This document shows, one piece after another, positions 1 through 7,517 of a DNA stretch of 37,014 nt. Location of the stretch: contig PAJM01000042.1 in the NCBI GenBank assembly GCA_002706065.1, forward strand, positions 1 through 37,014, given 5' to 3'. A program made the translations under genes and the position numbers. Origin of the DNA: Methanobacteriota archaeon (GTDB taxonomy: Archaea > Thermoplasmatota > Poseidoniia > Poseidoniales > Poseidoniaceae). The notes beneath the pieces were generated by a model, which was given only the letters and a program-made list of their open reading frames with translations, did no database searches and was not told the origin of the DNA. The stretch's first letter is position 1; each line of letters opens with the position of its first letter.

Positions 1-1
1 C

Positions 2-1669
2 AAACTCGGGAAAAGTGCCTCGGAATCAGGGACAATCACGCTCACACGAGTCGGGCGAGCCATCTTGTTGACATCGGTGACAACCATGGCTGCTTTCTCT
101 GCCAATCTTTTCTCCGATATTGCTGCATTGCGTAGTTTTGGAATAGAAGCAGCAATGGGTATTCTTGCAGCATTCTTGCTTACCGGTTTGTGGGTTCCAT
201 TGCTACGCATGAGTTTCGATGAATGGCTCGAACAGCGGAAAGGCGAGGAAATCAAGGAACGACAAATTACCCATCTTGTACCAGAACACTGGCTACGCAG
301 CCTCACCATCCAAAGCGGACGATTCAGAAACTCCGCCGTTATCGCGCTCCTTGCGTTGTTGGTGACGGTACCGGCCAGTATCGCCATGTCGAATCTTGAG
401 GGCGATTTTGCAGTCGAGGACTTCCTTGATGAATCCTCAGATTTTGCTCAAGGTGTCAACATCGTAAACGAGCGATTTTCGGATGAAGGCGAACCTGCAA
501 TGCTGCTGATTGAAGGCGATGTTTTGGATCCAAGAGTCTATGCAAGTATCGATGAATTGCGTCAGCGAATGAATACACCTGTGGAAGGAATTCCTGAGAA
601 GATCACGAAAACTCCTGATGGGAACATCGACTTGCTTGCGCTCGACGAATTGGTGTTTGCAGCTCAAGGTTCACTGGTACTCAACGATGAACCGTTCCGA
701 GCACGTGGATGGAATCCCGATGCGGAAGGAAACGGCGTAGGATGCAATACGACACAAATCGGATTCATCGATACCAAAGACCGGGATTGCCTTGCATTCA
801 TGTACGGTTTCCTCACCCTTGAAGGAGTCCCTGGAATCGGTCCTATTCCATCCATACCATCGAGCATCGTGAGCCTCTACATTATGCCAAAAGTCGAACT
901 CAACCCATCCATGCCTTGGCTCGACATCAACGGCCAACCTGCTGAATACGAGCACATGCTCATACGCTTCGGCATCACTGGTCCAGAGGATTTCCCAAGC
1001 CTTGCTCCTGCAATGGACAAGTTGTGGAACGATCTTGAGGTATTGACAAACCTCTCAACCGGTACGACTGAGCAAGGTGGATCTGCGCCTACTGAGGACA
1101 AACCGTTGACATGGGTTATGACCACGGGGCGTCCCGTCACACGATACGTGGCATCGACGGAAATGCAAGATGAAATGCAATCTTCCCTTGTTCTCGGTTC
1201 ACTCTTTGTGTTCGTATCGCTCACGATTGGGTTCCGCTCAATCAAACAAGCCCTCGTTACGCTAGGGCCAATTCTGTTGGTTGTAGTTTGGTTGTATGGT
1301 CTTATGGAAGTCTCTGGTGCAAGCCTCAACATCGTCACTGTCACCATCGCAACAATATCACTCGGTGTTGGTATCGATTATTGTATTCACGTTACTGAAC
1401 GGTATCGTGAAAGTCGAGAGAAAGGTGAATCTCACAAGCAAGCTTTGCATGCGGTTGGAGGCGCATGTGGCCTTGCATTGATAGGAAGTGCTGCCTCTGA
1501 TATTGCTGGGTTTTCCGTCATTGCACTTTCTCCTATGGGCTTATTCAGCAACTTTGGTATCTTCTCGGCAGCGATGATCTTCCTCTCCCTCATTGCAAGT
1601 CTGGTGCTCACAACGGCAGCATTGGGCTTGCTTCATGAATTCACAAAGCCTGATTCAGAAGAAGAGTAG
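2..1669 (+). CDS. RND/MMPL-superfamily exporter, 3' part (5' end outside window)
   Basis: The reading frame is open from base 2, so the true start lies upstream; a TTG at 65 is internal. About 555 residues are visible. The fragment opens with two hydrophobic helices, then an extracytoplasmic domain of roughly 280 residues, then a second membrane block with the motif GVGIDYCIHVTERYRE, typical of RND transmembrane helix 4 with its acidic residue. This is the layout of the C-terminal half of archaeal HAE3/MMPL-type RND permeases, which use the proton gradient to export lipids or hydrophobic compounds. The protein ends in a short acidic tail. The substrate cannot be told from sequence. The next gene begins 78 bases downstream on the same strand. 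The superfamily call is secure; the subfamily is not. Confidence 0.88.
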   Translation, partial: KLGKSASESGTITLTRVGRAILLTSVTTMAAFSANLFSDIAALRSFGIEAAMGILAAFLLTGLWVPLLRMSFDEWLEQRKGEEIKERQITHLVPEHWLRSLTIQSGRFRNSAVIALLALLVTVPASIAMSNLEGDFAVEDFLDESSDFAQGVNIVNERFSDEGEPAMLLIEGDVLDPRVYASIDELRQRMNTPVEGIPEKITKTPDGNIDLLALDELVFAAQGSLVLNDEPFRARGWNPDAEGNGVGCNTTQIGFIDTKDRDCLAFMYGFLTLEGVPGIGPIPSIPSSIVSLYIMPKVELNPSMPWLDINGQPAEYEHMLIRFGITGPEDFPSLAPAMDKLWNDLEVLTNLSTGTTEQGGSAPTEDKPLTWVMTTGRPVTRYVASTEMQDEMQSSLVLGSLFVFVSLTIGFRSIKQALVTLGPILLVVVWLYGLMEVSGASLNIVTVTIATISLGVGIDYCIHVTERYRESREKGESHKQALHAVGGACGLALIGSAASDIAGFSVIALSPMGLFSNFGIFSAAMIFLSLIASLVLTTAALGLLHEFTKPDSEEE

Positions 1670-1747
1670 CATCGGTGTCTTCTTGAAGTAAATGCGCAAC
1701 GGAGTGTTGCGGTCGAATGGGTTGTCCCACCGGCGGTAGGTGAAACA

Positions 1748-3457
1748 ATGGTCGATGATTCAACACCTGATGATGAAGATGATTGGATGAAATACGCCAA
1801 TTCAGGATTTGGTTCAACCGATTATTCACTCTGGGATGATGTTGAAGAGGGTGAAGACGAGCCAGAACAGATCGATGAACCAGAACAACTCGAATCGCAT
1901 ACGGAGGATATTCCTCGTGCACCATCTCCTGCAGGATTGAAGCATCTTCTTCGGATGGGGACCTGCGATGCTTGTCTGGGCCGACTCGGTGGAAAACGCT
2001 CATTTCAGCAAACGAACGAAGCATCCGGACAGCAGATTCGAGAGTCGGTCAGTGAGGGAAATCAGCGATTGATCAACATCCGAAAAGAAATCCCATTGTG
2101 TCCATTCTGTGAGAATTTGTTTGAAGAAGTTGAACTCCTCACCGACGTAATTGAAGATGCGCTGCAAGGCTATGACATTCAAAAACTGCAGATTGGAGCT
2201 CGATTTCCAAAGGATCAAATTGAGGATGAAGAAGGACTTCGTAAGCAATATGCTGCTGGAGGTTCAGACGCGCTCAAACCATCCTTAGTCAAAGAAATCT
2301 CAACGCAGTTGAGTGAACGATTGACCTCCGTTGAAATTGTGAACGACAAACCAGACATCCTTGCATTGATCGACGTGCTGACGCTTACAGTTACCTTGGA
2401 TGTTCGTAGCACATACATTTACGGTCGTTACAGGAAACACGAGCGCGGAATCCCTCAAACTCGATGGCCTTGTCGGGCATGCAAAGGAAGAGGATGTGCG
2501 AAGTGCAACGACACTGGTCAACAATATCCATCAAGCGTTCAAGATTTGATTGGTAACCCAATCATCGAGTTCTTCGAAGGAAGAGAACACGCATTTCACG
2601 GAATGGGTCGAGAAGATATCGATGTCCGATGTCTTGGAAGAGGTCGACCGTTTGTGTTGGAAATCAAAGAACCAAAACGCTGGGATATTGATTATGATGC
2701 TGCAATGAAGGTTGTGAACGAAAAAGCCGATGGTGCCATCGAAATCACCGATGTTCGACGTTCAAACCGAAGTGAAGTCGTCCGAGTCAAAGACACACCT
2801 GCTGAAAAATCCTACACAATCCGATTCTTGGTTGAGCCATTGACGCAGCCGGAACTTGATGTGCTAACAGCTCCCCTTGACCTCACAAAAGAAGACGTCC
2901 AGCAGCGTGGCCGTGGACGACGCAAGCATCGTCGTCGCGGTGACAAGAAAGATAATCCAAAGAAACCGTTGCAGCGCGTTGAACCCACGATTCTCGAAGA
3001 ATCAGAACTCAAAAAAATGAAAAAAGCCGAGTTGGTTGATTTGTGTGTCGAACGAGACTGTGCATCAACAGGTGTCAAAGCAGATCTCATTGTTCGACTT
3101 CTAGCAACAAATCCACAGCCTGTTGAACCCTTGCCACTTCCCGATGAGGCGACCATTCTCAACATCATTGAGAAGCTCGAAGGGGTGAACCTTGCTCAAC
3201 GAACCCCGGAGCGCGTCGCCCATCGACGTGCCGATCTCGTGCGAAGGCGTAAAGTCATCGAGACACGTGATGCATCGGTCGAAATCGATGCTTCAGGGTC
3301 GATTTCTGTCGAATTTACGCTTCGCTGTGAATCTGGAACTTATGTCAAAGAAACCGTTCATGGGGACGATGGCAGAACACAGCCTTCCATCGCTTCACTC
3401 ATCAAAGCAAAATGCACAGTTGAGTGGCTTGACGTTGGAGACATTCACGCAGATTGA
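1748..3457 (+). CDS. pus10: tRNA pseudouridine synthase Pus10 with SAP-like insert
   Basis: A 569-residue protein matching archaeal Pus10, which makes pseudouridine 54/55 in the tRNA T-loop. An acidic N-terminal extension (residues 1-60) precedes a four-cysteine zinc site (C73, C76, C118, C121). A second Cys cluster follows YGRYRKHERGIPQTRWPC (C242, C245, C250, C253). The catalytic block GREDIDVRCLGRGRPF is near 287-302, with D292 the expected nucleophile. The C-terminus TYVKETVHGDDGRTQPS is typical of the family. Unusually, a basic stretch (386-407) and a SAP-like helix-turn-helix (about 418-453) sit between the catalytic core and the C-terminal strand. Start ATG 1748 is preceded by GGTGA at 1738-1742. 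A TATA-like box and the L21e operon follow. Confidence 0.92.
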   Translation: MVDDSTPDDEDDWMKYANSGFGSTDYSLWDDVEEGEDEPEQIDEPEQLESHTEDIPRAPSPAGLKHLLRMGTCDACLGRLGGKRSFQQTNEASGQQIRESVSEGNQRLINIRKEIPLCPFCENLFEEVELLTDVIEDALQGYDIQKLQIGARFPKDQIEDEEGLRKQYAAGGSDALKPSLVKEISTQLSERLTSVEIVNDKPDILALIDVLTLTVTLDVRSTYIYGRYRKHERGIPQTRWPCRACKGRGCAKCNDTGQQYPSSVQDLIGNPIIEFFEGREHAFHGMGREDIDVRCLGRGRPFVLEIKEPKRWDIDYDAAMKVVNEKADGAIEITDVRRSNRSEVVRVKDTPAEKSYTIRFLVEPLTQPELDVLTAPLDLTKEDVQQRGRGRRKHRRRGDKKDNPKKPLQRVEPTILEESELKKMKKAELVDLCVERDCASTGVKADLIVRLLATNPQPVEPLPLPDEATILNIIEKLEGVNLAQRTPERVAHRRADLVRRRKVIETRDASVEIDASGSISVEFTLRCESGTYVKETVHGDDGRTQPSIASLIKAKCTVEWLDVGDIHAD

Positions 3458-3480
3458 TTGGAGTTAATTCATCGCGGTGC

Positions 3481-3486
3481 TTATAT
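3481..3486 (+). promoter_or_regulatory. Probable TATA box for the L21e-rpoF-DUF655-ksgA operon
   Basis: GCTTATATGC lies in the 98-base gap after Pus10. A start site about 25 bases downstream would give a leader of about 45 bases containing GGAGGT at 3543-3548. Inferred from spacing and sequence only. Confidence 0.45.
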
Positions 3487-3555
3487 GCAGTGGGTAGGTC
3501 GCACAAATGCCTCGAATCAGCGTAATGCAAGTTTCGAACCGTGGAGGTCAGTAAA

Positions 3556-3846
3556 ATGAAGCGATCCAAGGGACAACGAGTAGGGACACGAAGCATTCTT
3601 CGTCGACGACGAAAAGACCGTTCTCGAACGTACATCAGCCGCATTATGCACAGTTACGAAGAAGGTGACCGAGTTGCAATCGTCTTAGACGGTAGCCAAC
3701 AAATGGGTATGCCTCATCGCAGATTCCATGGCCGGACAGGATTCATCCAGAAGCGCCAAGGCGTGGCTTGGGTTGTCTCTGTCAAGGATGGAAACATGCA
3801 GAAAACTGTCATTGCCCGTCCAGAACATCTCCGCCCTCTCGAGTGA
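3556..3846 (+). CDS. rpl21e: Large-subunit ribosomal protein L21e
   Basis: A 96-residue very basic protein starting MKRSKGQRVGTRSILRRR. It carries the L21e core YEEGDRVAIVLDG followed by HRRFHGRTGFIQKRQG and a C-terminal VIARPEHLRPL. L21e is an archaeal/eukaryotic 50S/60S protein with an SH3-like barrel. I chose ATG 3556 over the in-frame GTG at 3541 because GGAGGT at 3543-3548 gives ideal spacing to 3556 and overlaps the GTG. It is the first gene of the widely conserved archaeal cluster L21e, RpoF, DUF655, Dim1. The next start lies only 5 bases after its stop. Confidence 0.95.
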   Translation: MKRSKGQRVGTRSILRRRRKDRSRTYISRIMHSYEEGDRVAIVLDGSQQMGMPHRRFHGRTGFIQKRQGVAWVVSVKDGNMQKTVIARPEHLRPLE

Positions 3847-3851
3847 TTACC

Positions 3852-4214
3852 ATGGCTGAAGAAGAAAAAATCGTTGATTTTGCAACTGTTCGCGACCTCC
3901 TGCTCGGTGCACAAGAGCGTCGAAGAGATTTGACCTATGAGCAGCGTGCTGCGTTATTCCACGCTGAATGGGCTGCAAGCGACAACCGAAATGGATACCC
4001 AACCGATTCCGATGTTTTTGCTGCATTGAAGGAGGCGATTGCTGAACTTCCTGCTTTTGAGAAGTATCCAGAATTGGCCGCAAAACTCGCAGAACTCATG
4101 CCGCTCAGTGAAATTGAGATCAAGGCTGTCATGGCAAGTCGTCGAGCCTCGATTGACGACGGAGATGTAAACGCTGTTATCGAACTCGTTCGACAACACA
4201 TCGGCATCGAATGA
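3852..4214 (+). CDS. rpoF: DNA-directed RNA polymerase subunit F (Rpb4 homologue)
   Basis: A 120-residue acidic helical protein. The conserved archaeal order (after L21e and before DUF655) and the Rpb4-type helical C-terminus, LSEIEIKAVMASRR followed by a helix ending in VIELVRQHIG, support the call. RpoF pairs with RpoE (Rpb7) to form the RNA polymerase stalk, which helps open complex formation and binds emerging RNA. I start at ATG 3852 (MAEEEKIVDF) rather than the longer upstream frame, because that extension lies inside the L21e gene. Rpb4 is poorly conserved in sequence, so the call leans partly on synteny. Confidence 0.88.
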   Translation: MAEEEKIVDFATVRDLLLGAQERRRDLTYEQRAALFHAEWAASDNRNGYPTDSDVFAALKEAIAELPAFEKYPELAAKLAELMPLSEIEIKAVMASRRASIDDGDVNAVIELVRQHIGIE

Positions 4215-4237
4215 ATACCTAACTGGAAGTGATTGGT

Positions 4238-4981
4238 ATGAGCCGGCCAGGCCGTGATTACACCCCTCGAAAATTCAACAAGTCGAAGCCCAGCGTCGAC
4301 ACGTCGATGCCGCCGCCTGCGGAGGGTCGCAAAGAAGTTCCAAAACCTCAGAAGACGCCTGATCAACAACGGCCACCTCAACGAAGAAACAATCGAGGAG
4401 GCCCCCGACAACAACGGCCTCAACAACGTCGAAGAGACGGTCAGCCTCTCTACGATGCCAAGTGGGTACGGGTTGTCGAACATAACCTCGGCGAAGGCGT
4501 CGTTACAGGTTTTACCGAAGATACGGTCATCCCTTGTCGTATTGCAATCGAATCCAGTGAAGCGCTCTTACCAAGCATGCGCATCTATGTTGGAGGTGAC
4601 GGCAAGGGGGCACCTGAAGGGTCGATTCTCGGTGGAGCACGAATGGACAAAATGTCCAACTCAGCAAAAATGGATTTCCCACTCATTCTTCAGCTGTTTG
4701 TCGAAGAACATGGAAAGCACTTTGTCGATGCCTTCTTCAACAAAGCAGGGAACTTATCGCTCAAACAGCACGCCTTCGAATTACTCGCTGGTATTGGAAA
4801 TAAGAAAGCATTGCAGATGGCAGAACTTCGAGGCTCCACTGGCTTCTCTTCGATGGATGAATTGAATGAAAAGTGTGGTATTGATTCGGCGGAACTACTC
4901 GCTCGACGATTTTTCAACGAAGTTGAAGATCGAACGCTTCAGCCTCGACTCATCGACCACCTGTTTCCGGTGAATGCATGA
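4238..4981 (+). CDS. DUF655 family protein (HhH-containing)
   Basis: A 247-residue protein. A basic, proline- and arginine-rich disordered N-terminus (residues 1-65) precedes a compact domain beginning AKWVRVVEHNLGEGVVTGFTE. That is followed by helices with a helix-hairpin-helix-like LLAGIGNKKALQMAELR. This matches archaeal DUF655, a conserved gene between rpoF and the Dim1 methyltransferase, of unproven function but likely RNA- or ribosome-associated. I chose ATG 4238 over GTG 4229 because GGAAGTGAT at 4225-4233 sits just before it. The stop overlaps the next ATG by four bases (ATGA), indicating translational coupling. The arginine/glutamine-rich N-terminal extension is longer than I would expect for the core domain. 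Confidence 0.85.
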   Translation: MSRPGRDYTPRKFNKSKPSVDTSMPPPAEGRKEVPKPQKTPDQQRPPQRRNNRGGPRQQRPQQRRRDGQPLYDAKWVRVVEHNLGEGVVTGFTEDTVIPCRIAIESSEALLPSMRIYVGGDGKGAPEGSILGGARMDKMSNSAKMDFPLILQLFVEEHGKHFVDAFFNKAGNLSLKQHAFELLAGIGNKKALQMAELRGSTGFSSMDELNEKCGIDSAELLARRFFNEVEDRTLQPRLIDHLFPVNA

Positions 4982-5844
4982 AATCCGCACGTGAATTAAC
5001 CGACCGTCTGCGGGCTTATCAACCTCCAAATACGGATTTGGGCCAACACTTCCTCATCGACGATGAAATGCTTGACCGCATGGTCACCATTGCAGAGGTT
5101 CAGGAAAAGGATCACATTCTCGAAATTGGCCCTGGCCCTGGAACATTAACACAACACCTCCTATCGACGGGAGCGACAGTTACTGCAATCGAAATCGATG
5201 ATGCGCCTATCCTGCATCTGGATGAAATCTTTCGTGAAGAGCAACGATCGGGCCAACTTCTGCTCCACCATGGTGATGCCTTGAGTCTACCCTGGCCAGA
5301 AACAATCACCAAGGTTGTTGCGAACATTCCCTATCAGATTTCTTCTCCACTGATTGAGCGATTAACGCGCTATCAAAAGGAACAGACGAATTCAATCAAT
5401 CAAATTGTACTCATGGTTCAACTTGAGTTCGCTCAACGGCTTACGATGAATCATCCAGCCGACGTCGGGTCGCTCGGTTTGACCGTTGCTCTAGACTGGG
5501 ACGTCGAGGAACATCACCTCGTTCCACCGCATCACTTCAGTCCACAGCCTGCAGTTCATTCGCAAGTGATTGAAATGTGTCCTCATGAACGATTTTTCCC
5601 CGTCGACAAAAGGTTACTGCGTCAAATGATACATCATGCGTTTGACCAACGAAGAAAGAAGATTCGTTCAACGCTCAAGAAGGCGCCTCGACGTATTTCT
5701 CGTATCAAAGGATGGCATGCTCAACGCTGGAAAGAAGCCCTACAATCACTGCATGATTTGGAAATCATGGATGCCCGTCCTGAGGAATTATCAATGGACG
5801 ATTGGATTGAACTCGCAAAGAAGGTTGAAAAAGGCTCGATGTGA
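4978..5844 (+). CDS. ksgA: 16S rRNA adenine dimethyltransferase (KsgA/Dim1)
   Basis: A 288-residue SAM-dependent methyltransferase. DLGQHFLIDDEMLDRM at the start, ILEIGPGPGTLT (motif I, about residues 49-60) and VVANIPYQISSPLI (motif IV, the NIPY target-base motif) are diagnostic of KsgA/Dim1. The family dimethylates two adjacent adenines in the 3' hairpin of small-subunit rRNA late in assembly. The C-terminal helical domain (FDQRRKKIRSTLKK and following) is complete, so length is normal. It is translationally coupled to the DUF655 gene by an ATGA overlap and ends the conserved cluster. Confidence 0.96.
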   Translation: MKSARELTDRLRAYQPPNTDLGQHFLIDDEMLDRMVTIAEVQEKDHILEIGPGPGTLTQHLLSTGATVTAIEIDDAPILHLDEIFREEQRSGQLLLHHGDALSLPWPETITKVVANIPYQISSPLIERLTRYQKEQTNSINQIVLMVQLEFAQRLTMNHPADVGSLGLTVALDWDVEEHHLVPPHHFSPQPAVHSQVIEMCPHERFFPVDKRLLRQMIHHAFDQRRKKIRSTLKKAPRRISRIKGWHAQRWKEALQSLHDLEIMDARPEELSMDDWIELAKKVEKGSM

Positions 5845-5853
5845 TGTATATGA
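5845..5853 (+). promoter_or_regulatory. Possible TATA box for the HhH/zinc-ribbon gene
   Basis: TGTATATGA follows the ksgA stop. A start site about 25 bases on would leave a G/C-rich leader of about 45 bases carrying GGAGGGATGAT before ATG 5920. Based on sequence and spacing only. Confidence 0.35.
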
Positions 5854-5919
5854 GTAAACAGATGCGGGGGAGGGTTTTCTTAGGAAGGTCCCCTCGGTTG
5901 ACATTGTCGGAGGGATGAT

Positions 5920-7011
5920 ATGGCAAAGAAAGACACCTATCTTGCACTACTTCGTCGAGGTATCGACGACTCAACTGCACAATTGCTCGCCGATGCGGGA
6001 CTCAAGATTGGAGATCTCAAGAAAATCGATGCTGAGAAACTTGTCGATAACTACGGACTCAAGCAAGACATTGCAGAGGGTGTAATCAGCATCATCGCCG
6101 CTGGCCCGCAGAGCCACGGAAAGGAACGATTCTTAGCCAAGGTTCTGGCTCCAGATCGGAAGCAAGAAAGTCGTATCGAAGAGATGCGATTCAAGCGCAA
6201 ACAAAAAGACGTCCTCAGTGAACTTGCCGAACAAAAAGAGCGGATTAAGCTCGCAAAAGTTACGGCCTTTAAAGACAAGAAGCTCATTATGAACCGCCTT
6301 GGGAAAACCGTTGAATTGATCGTCAAACTGGAAAACAGTCTTGACGACGAAGGAAAGGACGATCAGAAGGTCAAAATTCGAGATCAATTGGAAACTCGAG
6401 GCCTTGAAGCAGCTCGAGACCATGAAATGCTTGAACTGGAAGGTACGCCTCAAGACATTGTTGATTTCCGTAGGAAACACGTCCCTGCTCTCATCTTCCA
6501 CGCATGTCCAGAGTGCGGTGACGAAATGGATCCACGACAATCACGAGACATGGACCGAGGTGGAGACTTTGCTCTGATTTGCTGGGAGTGCGAAACCAGT
6601 TTCACACCATTCCTCAGTGACATGGTCAATACGCGTCTTGAAAACGGCTCGCGTATCTCCATCGATGTCGATAAGCCGCCACGGAACCCCGTTCCTCCGA
6701 AGCCAGCGAACATGGGACTGGCAGACGTGAACGAGCAACTCCGTAAGGATCTGGAAGCCACAGGTGCCACTGCTGACCTCATCAGCGCGGAAATTGAATC
6801 AACTGGCCTCACCGGCGGACTCATGGACATCAACGACTGGATTGACCAAACACTTGCAGTCAAGGGTTACATCCAAGCGCAAGAAGATCGCGAAGATTTC
6901 ATTCTCCGGACCGGAGCGGGTGCGACCAAGTTCAACAAATGGATGAAGAAGGCGGGCCTGTTCTTCAACAAGCAAACGGGTCGTTGGACACGAAACAAGC
7001 CGGGCCGATGA
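5920..7011 (+). CDS. Unrecognised protein: N-terminal HhH-like, coiled coil, zinc ribbon
   Basis: A 363-residue protein I cannot assign to a family. Residues 3-65 resemble paired helix-hairpin-helix repeats (LLRRGIDDSTAQLLADAG, then the GLKQDIAEGVISII region). Residues 80-175 are a highly charged helical or coiled-coil stretch. A four-cysteine zinc ribbon follows (C196, C199, C221, C224, as CPECG and CWEC). The C-terminus (265-363) is helical then basic, ending in GRWTRNKPGR. HhH plus zinc ribbon suggests nucleic-acid binding, and the position after the RNA-modification cluster fits that, but this is inference. ATG 5920 has GGAGGGATGAT just upstream. Confidence 0.8.
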   Translation: MAKKDTYLALLRRGIDDSTAQLLADAGLKIGDLKKIDAEKLVDNYGLKQDIAEGVISIIAAGPQSHGKERFLAKVLAPDRKQESRIEEMRFKRKQKDVLSELAEQKERIKLAKVTAFKDKKLIMNRLGKTVELIVKLENSLDDEGKDDQKVKIRDQLETRGLEAARDHEMLELEGTPQDIVDFRRKHVPALIFHACPECGDEMDPRQSRDMDRGGDFALICWECETSFTPFLSDMVNTRLENGSRISIDVDKPPRNPVPPKPANMGLADVNEQLRKDLEATGATADLISAEIESTGLTGGLMDINDWIDQTLAVKGYIQAQEDREDFILRTGAGATKFNKWMKKAGLFFNKQTGRWTRNKPGR

Positions 7012-7035
7012 GGTGGAATCATCACTCAACCAGCC

Positions 7036-7317
7036 GTGGTGCGATTTTTCCGTGGCGTCCAACTGCTTGGACAAGCGATCATCAAACCAGATGTTCCACT
7101 TGCTGAACTTGCTGAGGATGCTGGTGTTGTTATTCCAACAAACTGCACGTCGGGCACATGCGGAACGTGCATGATTACATTGCTGAAGGGCGAAGTACCA
7201 CTTCCAGAAGTACTTCCTCCAGGGCTTGATGAAGACATGGTAGAAGAACAGGCTCGGCTTGGTTGCATCGGCTGTCCATCCGGAGATGTTGATGTTGACG
7301 TTCGGCCTCCGCTATGA
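7036..7317 (+). CDS. 2Fe-2S ferredoxin (plant/adrenodoxin-type fold)
   Basis: A 93-residue protein with the cluster-binding pattern C37-x4-C42-x2-C45 (NCTSGTCGTCMI) and a fourth ligand at C77 (LGCIGC; C80 is an alternative). The spacing matches plant-type 2Fe-2S ferredoxins, small one-electron carriers. The partner enzyme is not evident. The start is uncertain: GTG 7036 is the first standard start, but AGGTGG at 7012-7017 is 18 bases upstream and would better serve a start near 7021, where the codon is ATC. It begins 25 bases after the previous stop and is followed within 10 bases by a membrane microprotein, then xseAB. Confidence 0.85.
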   Translation: MVRFFRGVQLLGQAIIKPDVPLAELAEDAGVVIPTNCTSGTCGTCMITLLKGEVPLPEVLPPGLDEDMVEEQARLGCIGCPSGDVDVDVRPPL

Positions 7318-7326
7318 GGTGATGAG

Positions 7327-7482
7327 ATGTTCGAAGAATGGGGAGGAGTCGAATGGGTTCTTCTCGTTGTCAATGTTGTCGCATTGTTCATTGCAGGGAG
7401 GTTCCTCGTACGTAAACTCAAGAAGAAATTCGAAGAGGTTGAAAAGCGACAAGCCTTTCATCGGCGAGTAAACAAACCCTGA
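7327..7482 (+). CDS. Small single-pass membrane protein (51 aa)
   Basis: A complete short frame starts at ATG 7327, ten bases after the ferredoxin stop, with AGGTGA at 7317-7322 as ribosome-binding site. It encodes a short acidic N-terminus (MFEEWGGVEW), one hydrophobic helix (about residues 8-27, rich in V, L, F) and a basic, coiled-coil-like tail (KLKKKFEEVEKRQ). By the positive-inside rule the tail is cytoplasmic. The good ribosome-binding site, tight packing and sensible composition argue that it is expressed. No family is recognised. It might tether the ferredoxin or another partner to the membrane, which is speculation. Confidence 0.7.
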   Translation: MFEEWGGVEWVLLVVNVVALFIAGRFLVRKLKKKFEEVEKRQAFHRRVNKP

Positions 7483-7517
7483 GTTGTCTTCAAGAACCTT
7501 GGACACTAAGCAAGAGC

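Noticed and set aside
5866-5900. GGGGGA...TCCCC stretch in the leader before the HhH/zinc-ribbon gene
   Set aside because: The stem is short, with mismatches, and no riboswitch or attenuator pattern is recognisable.
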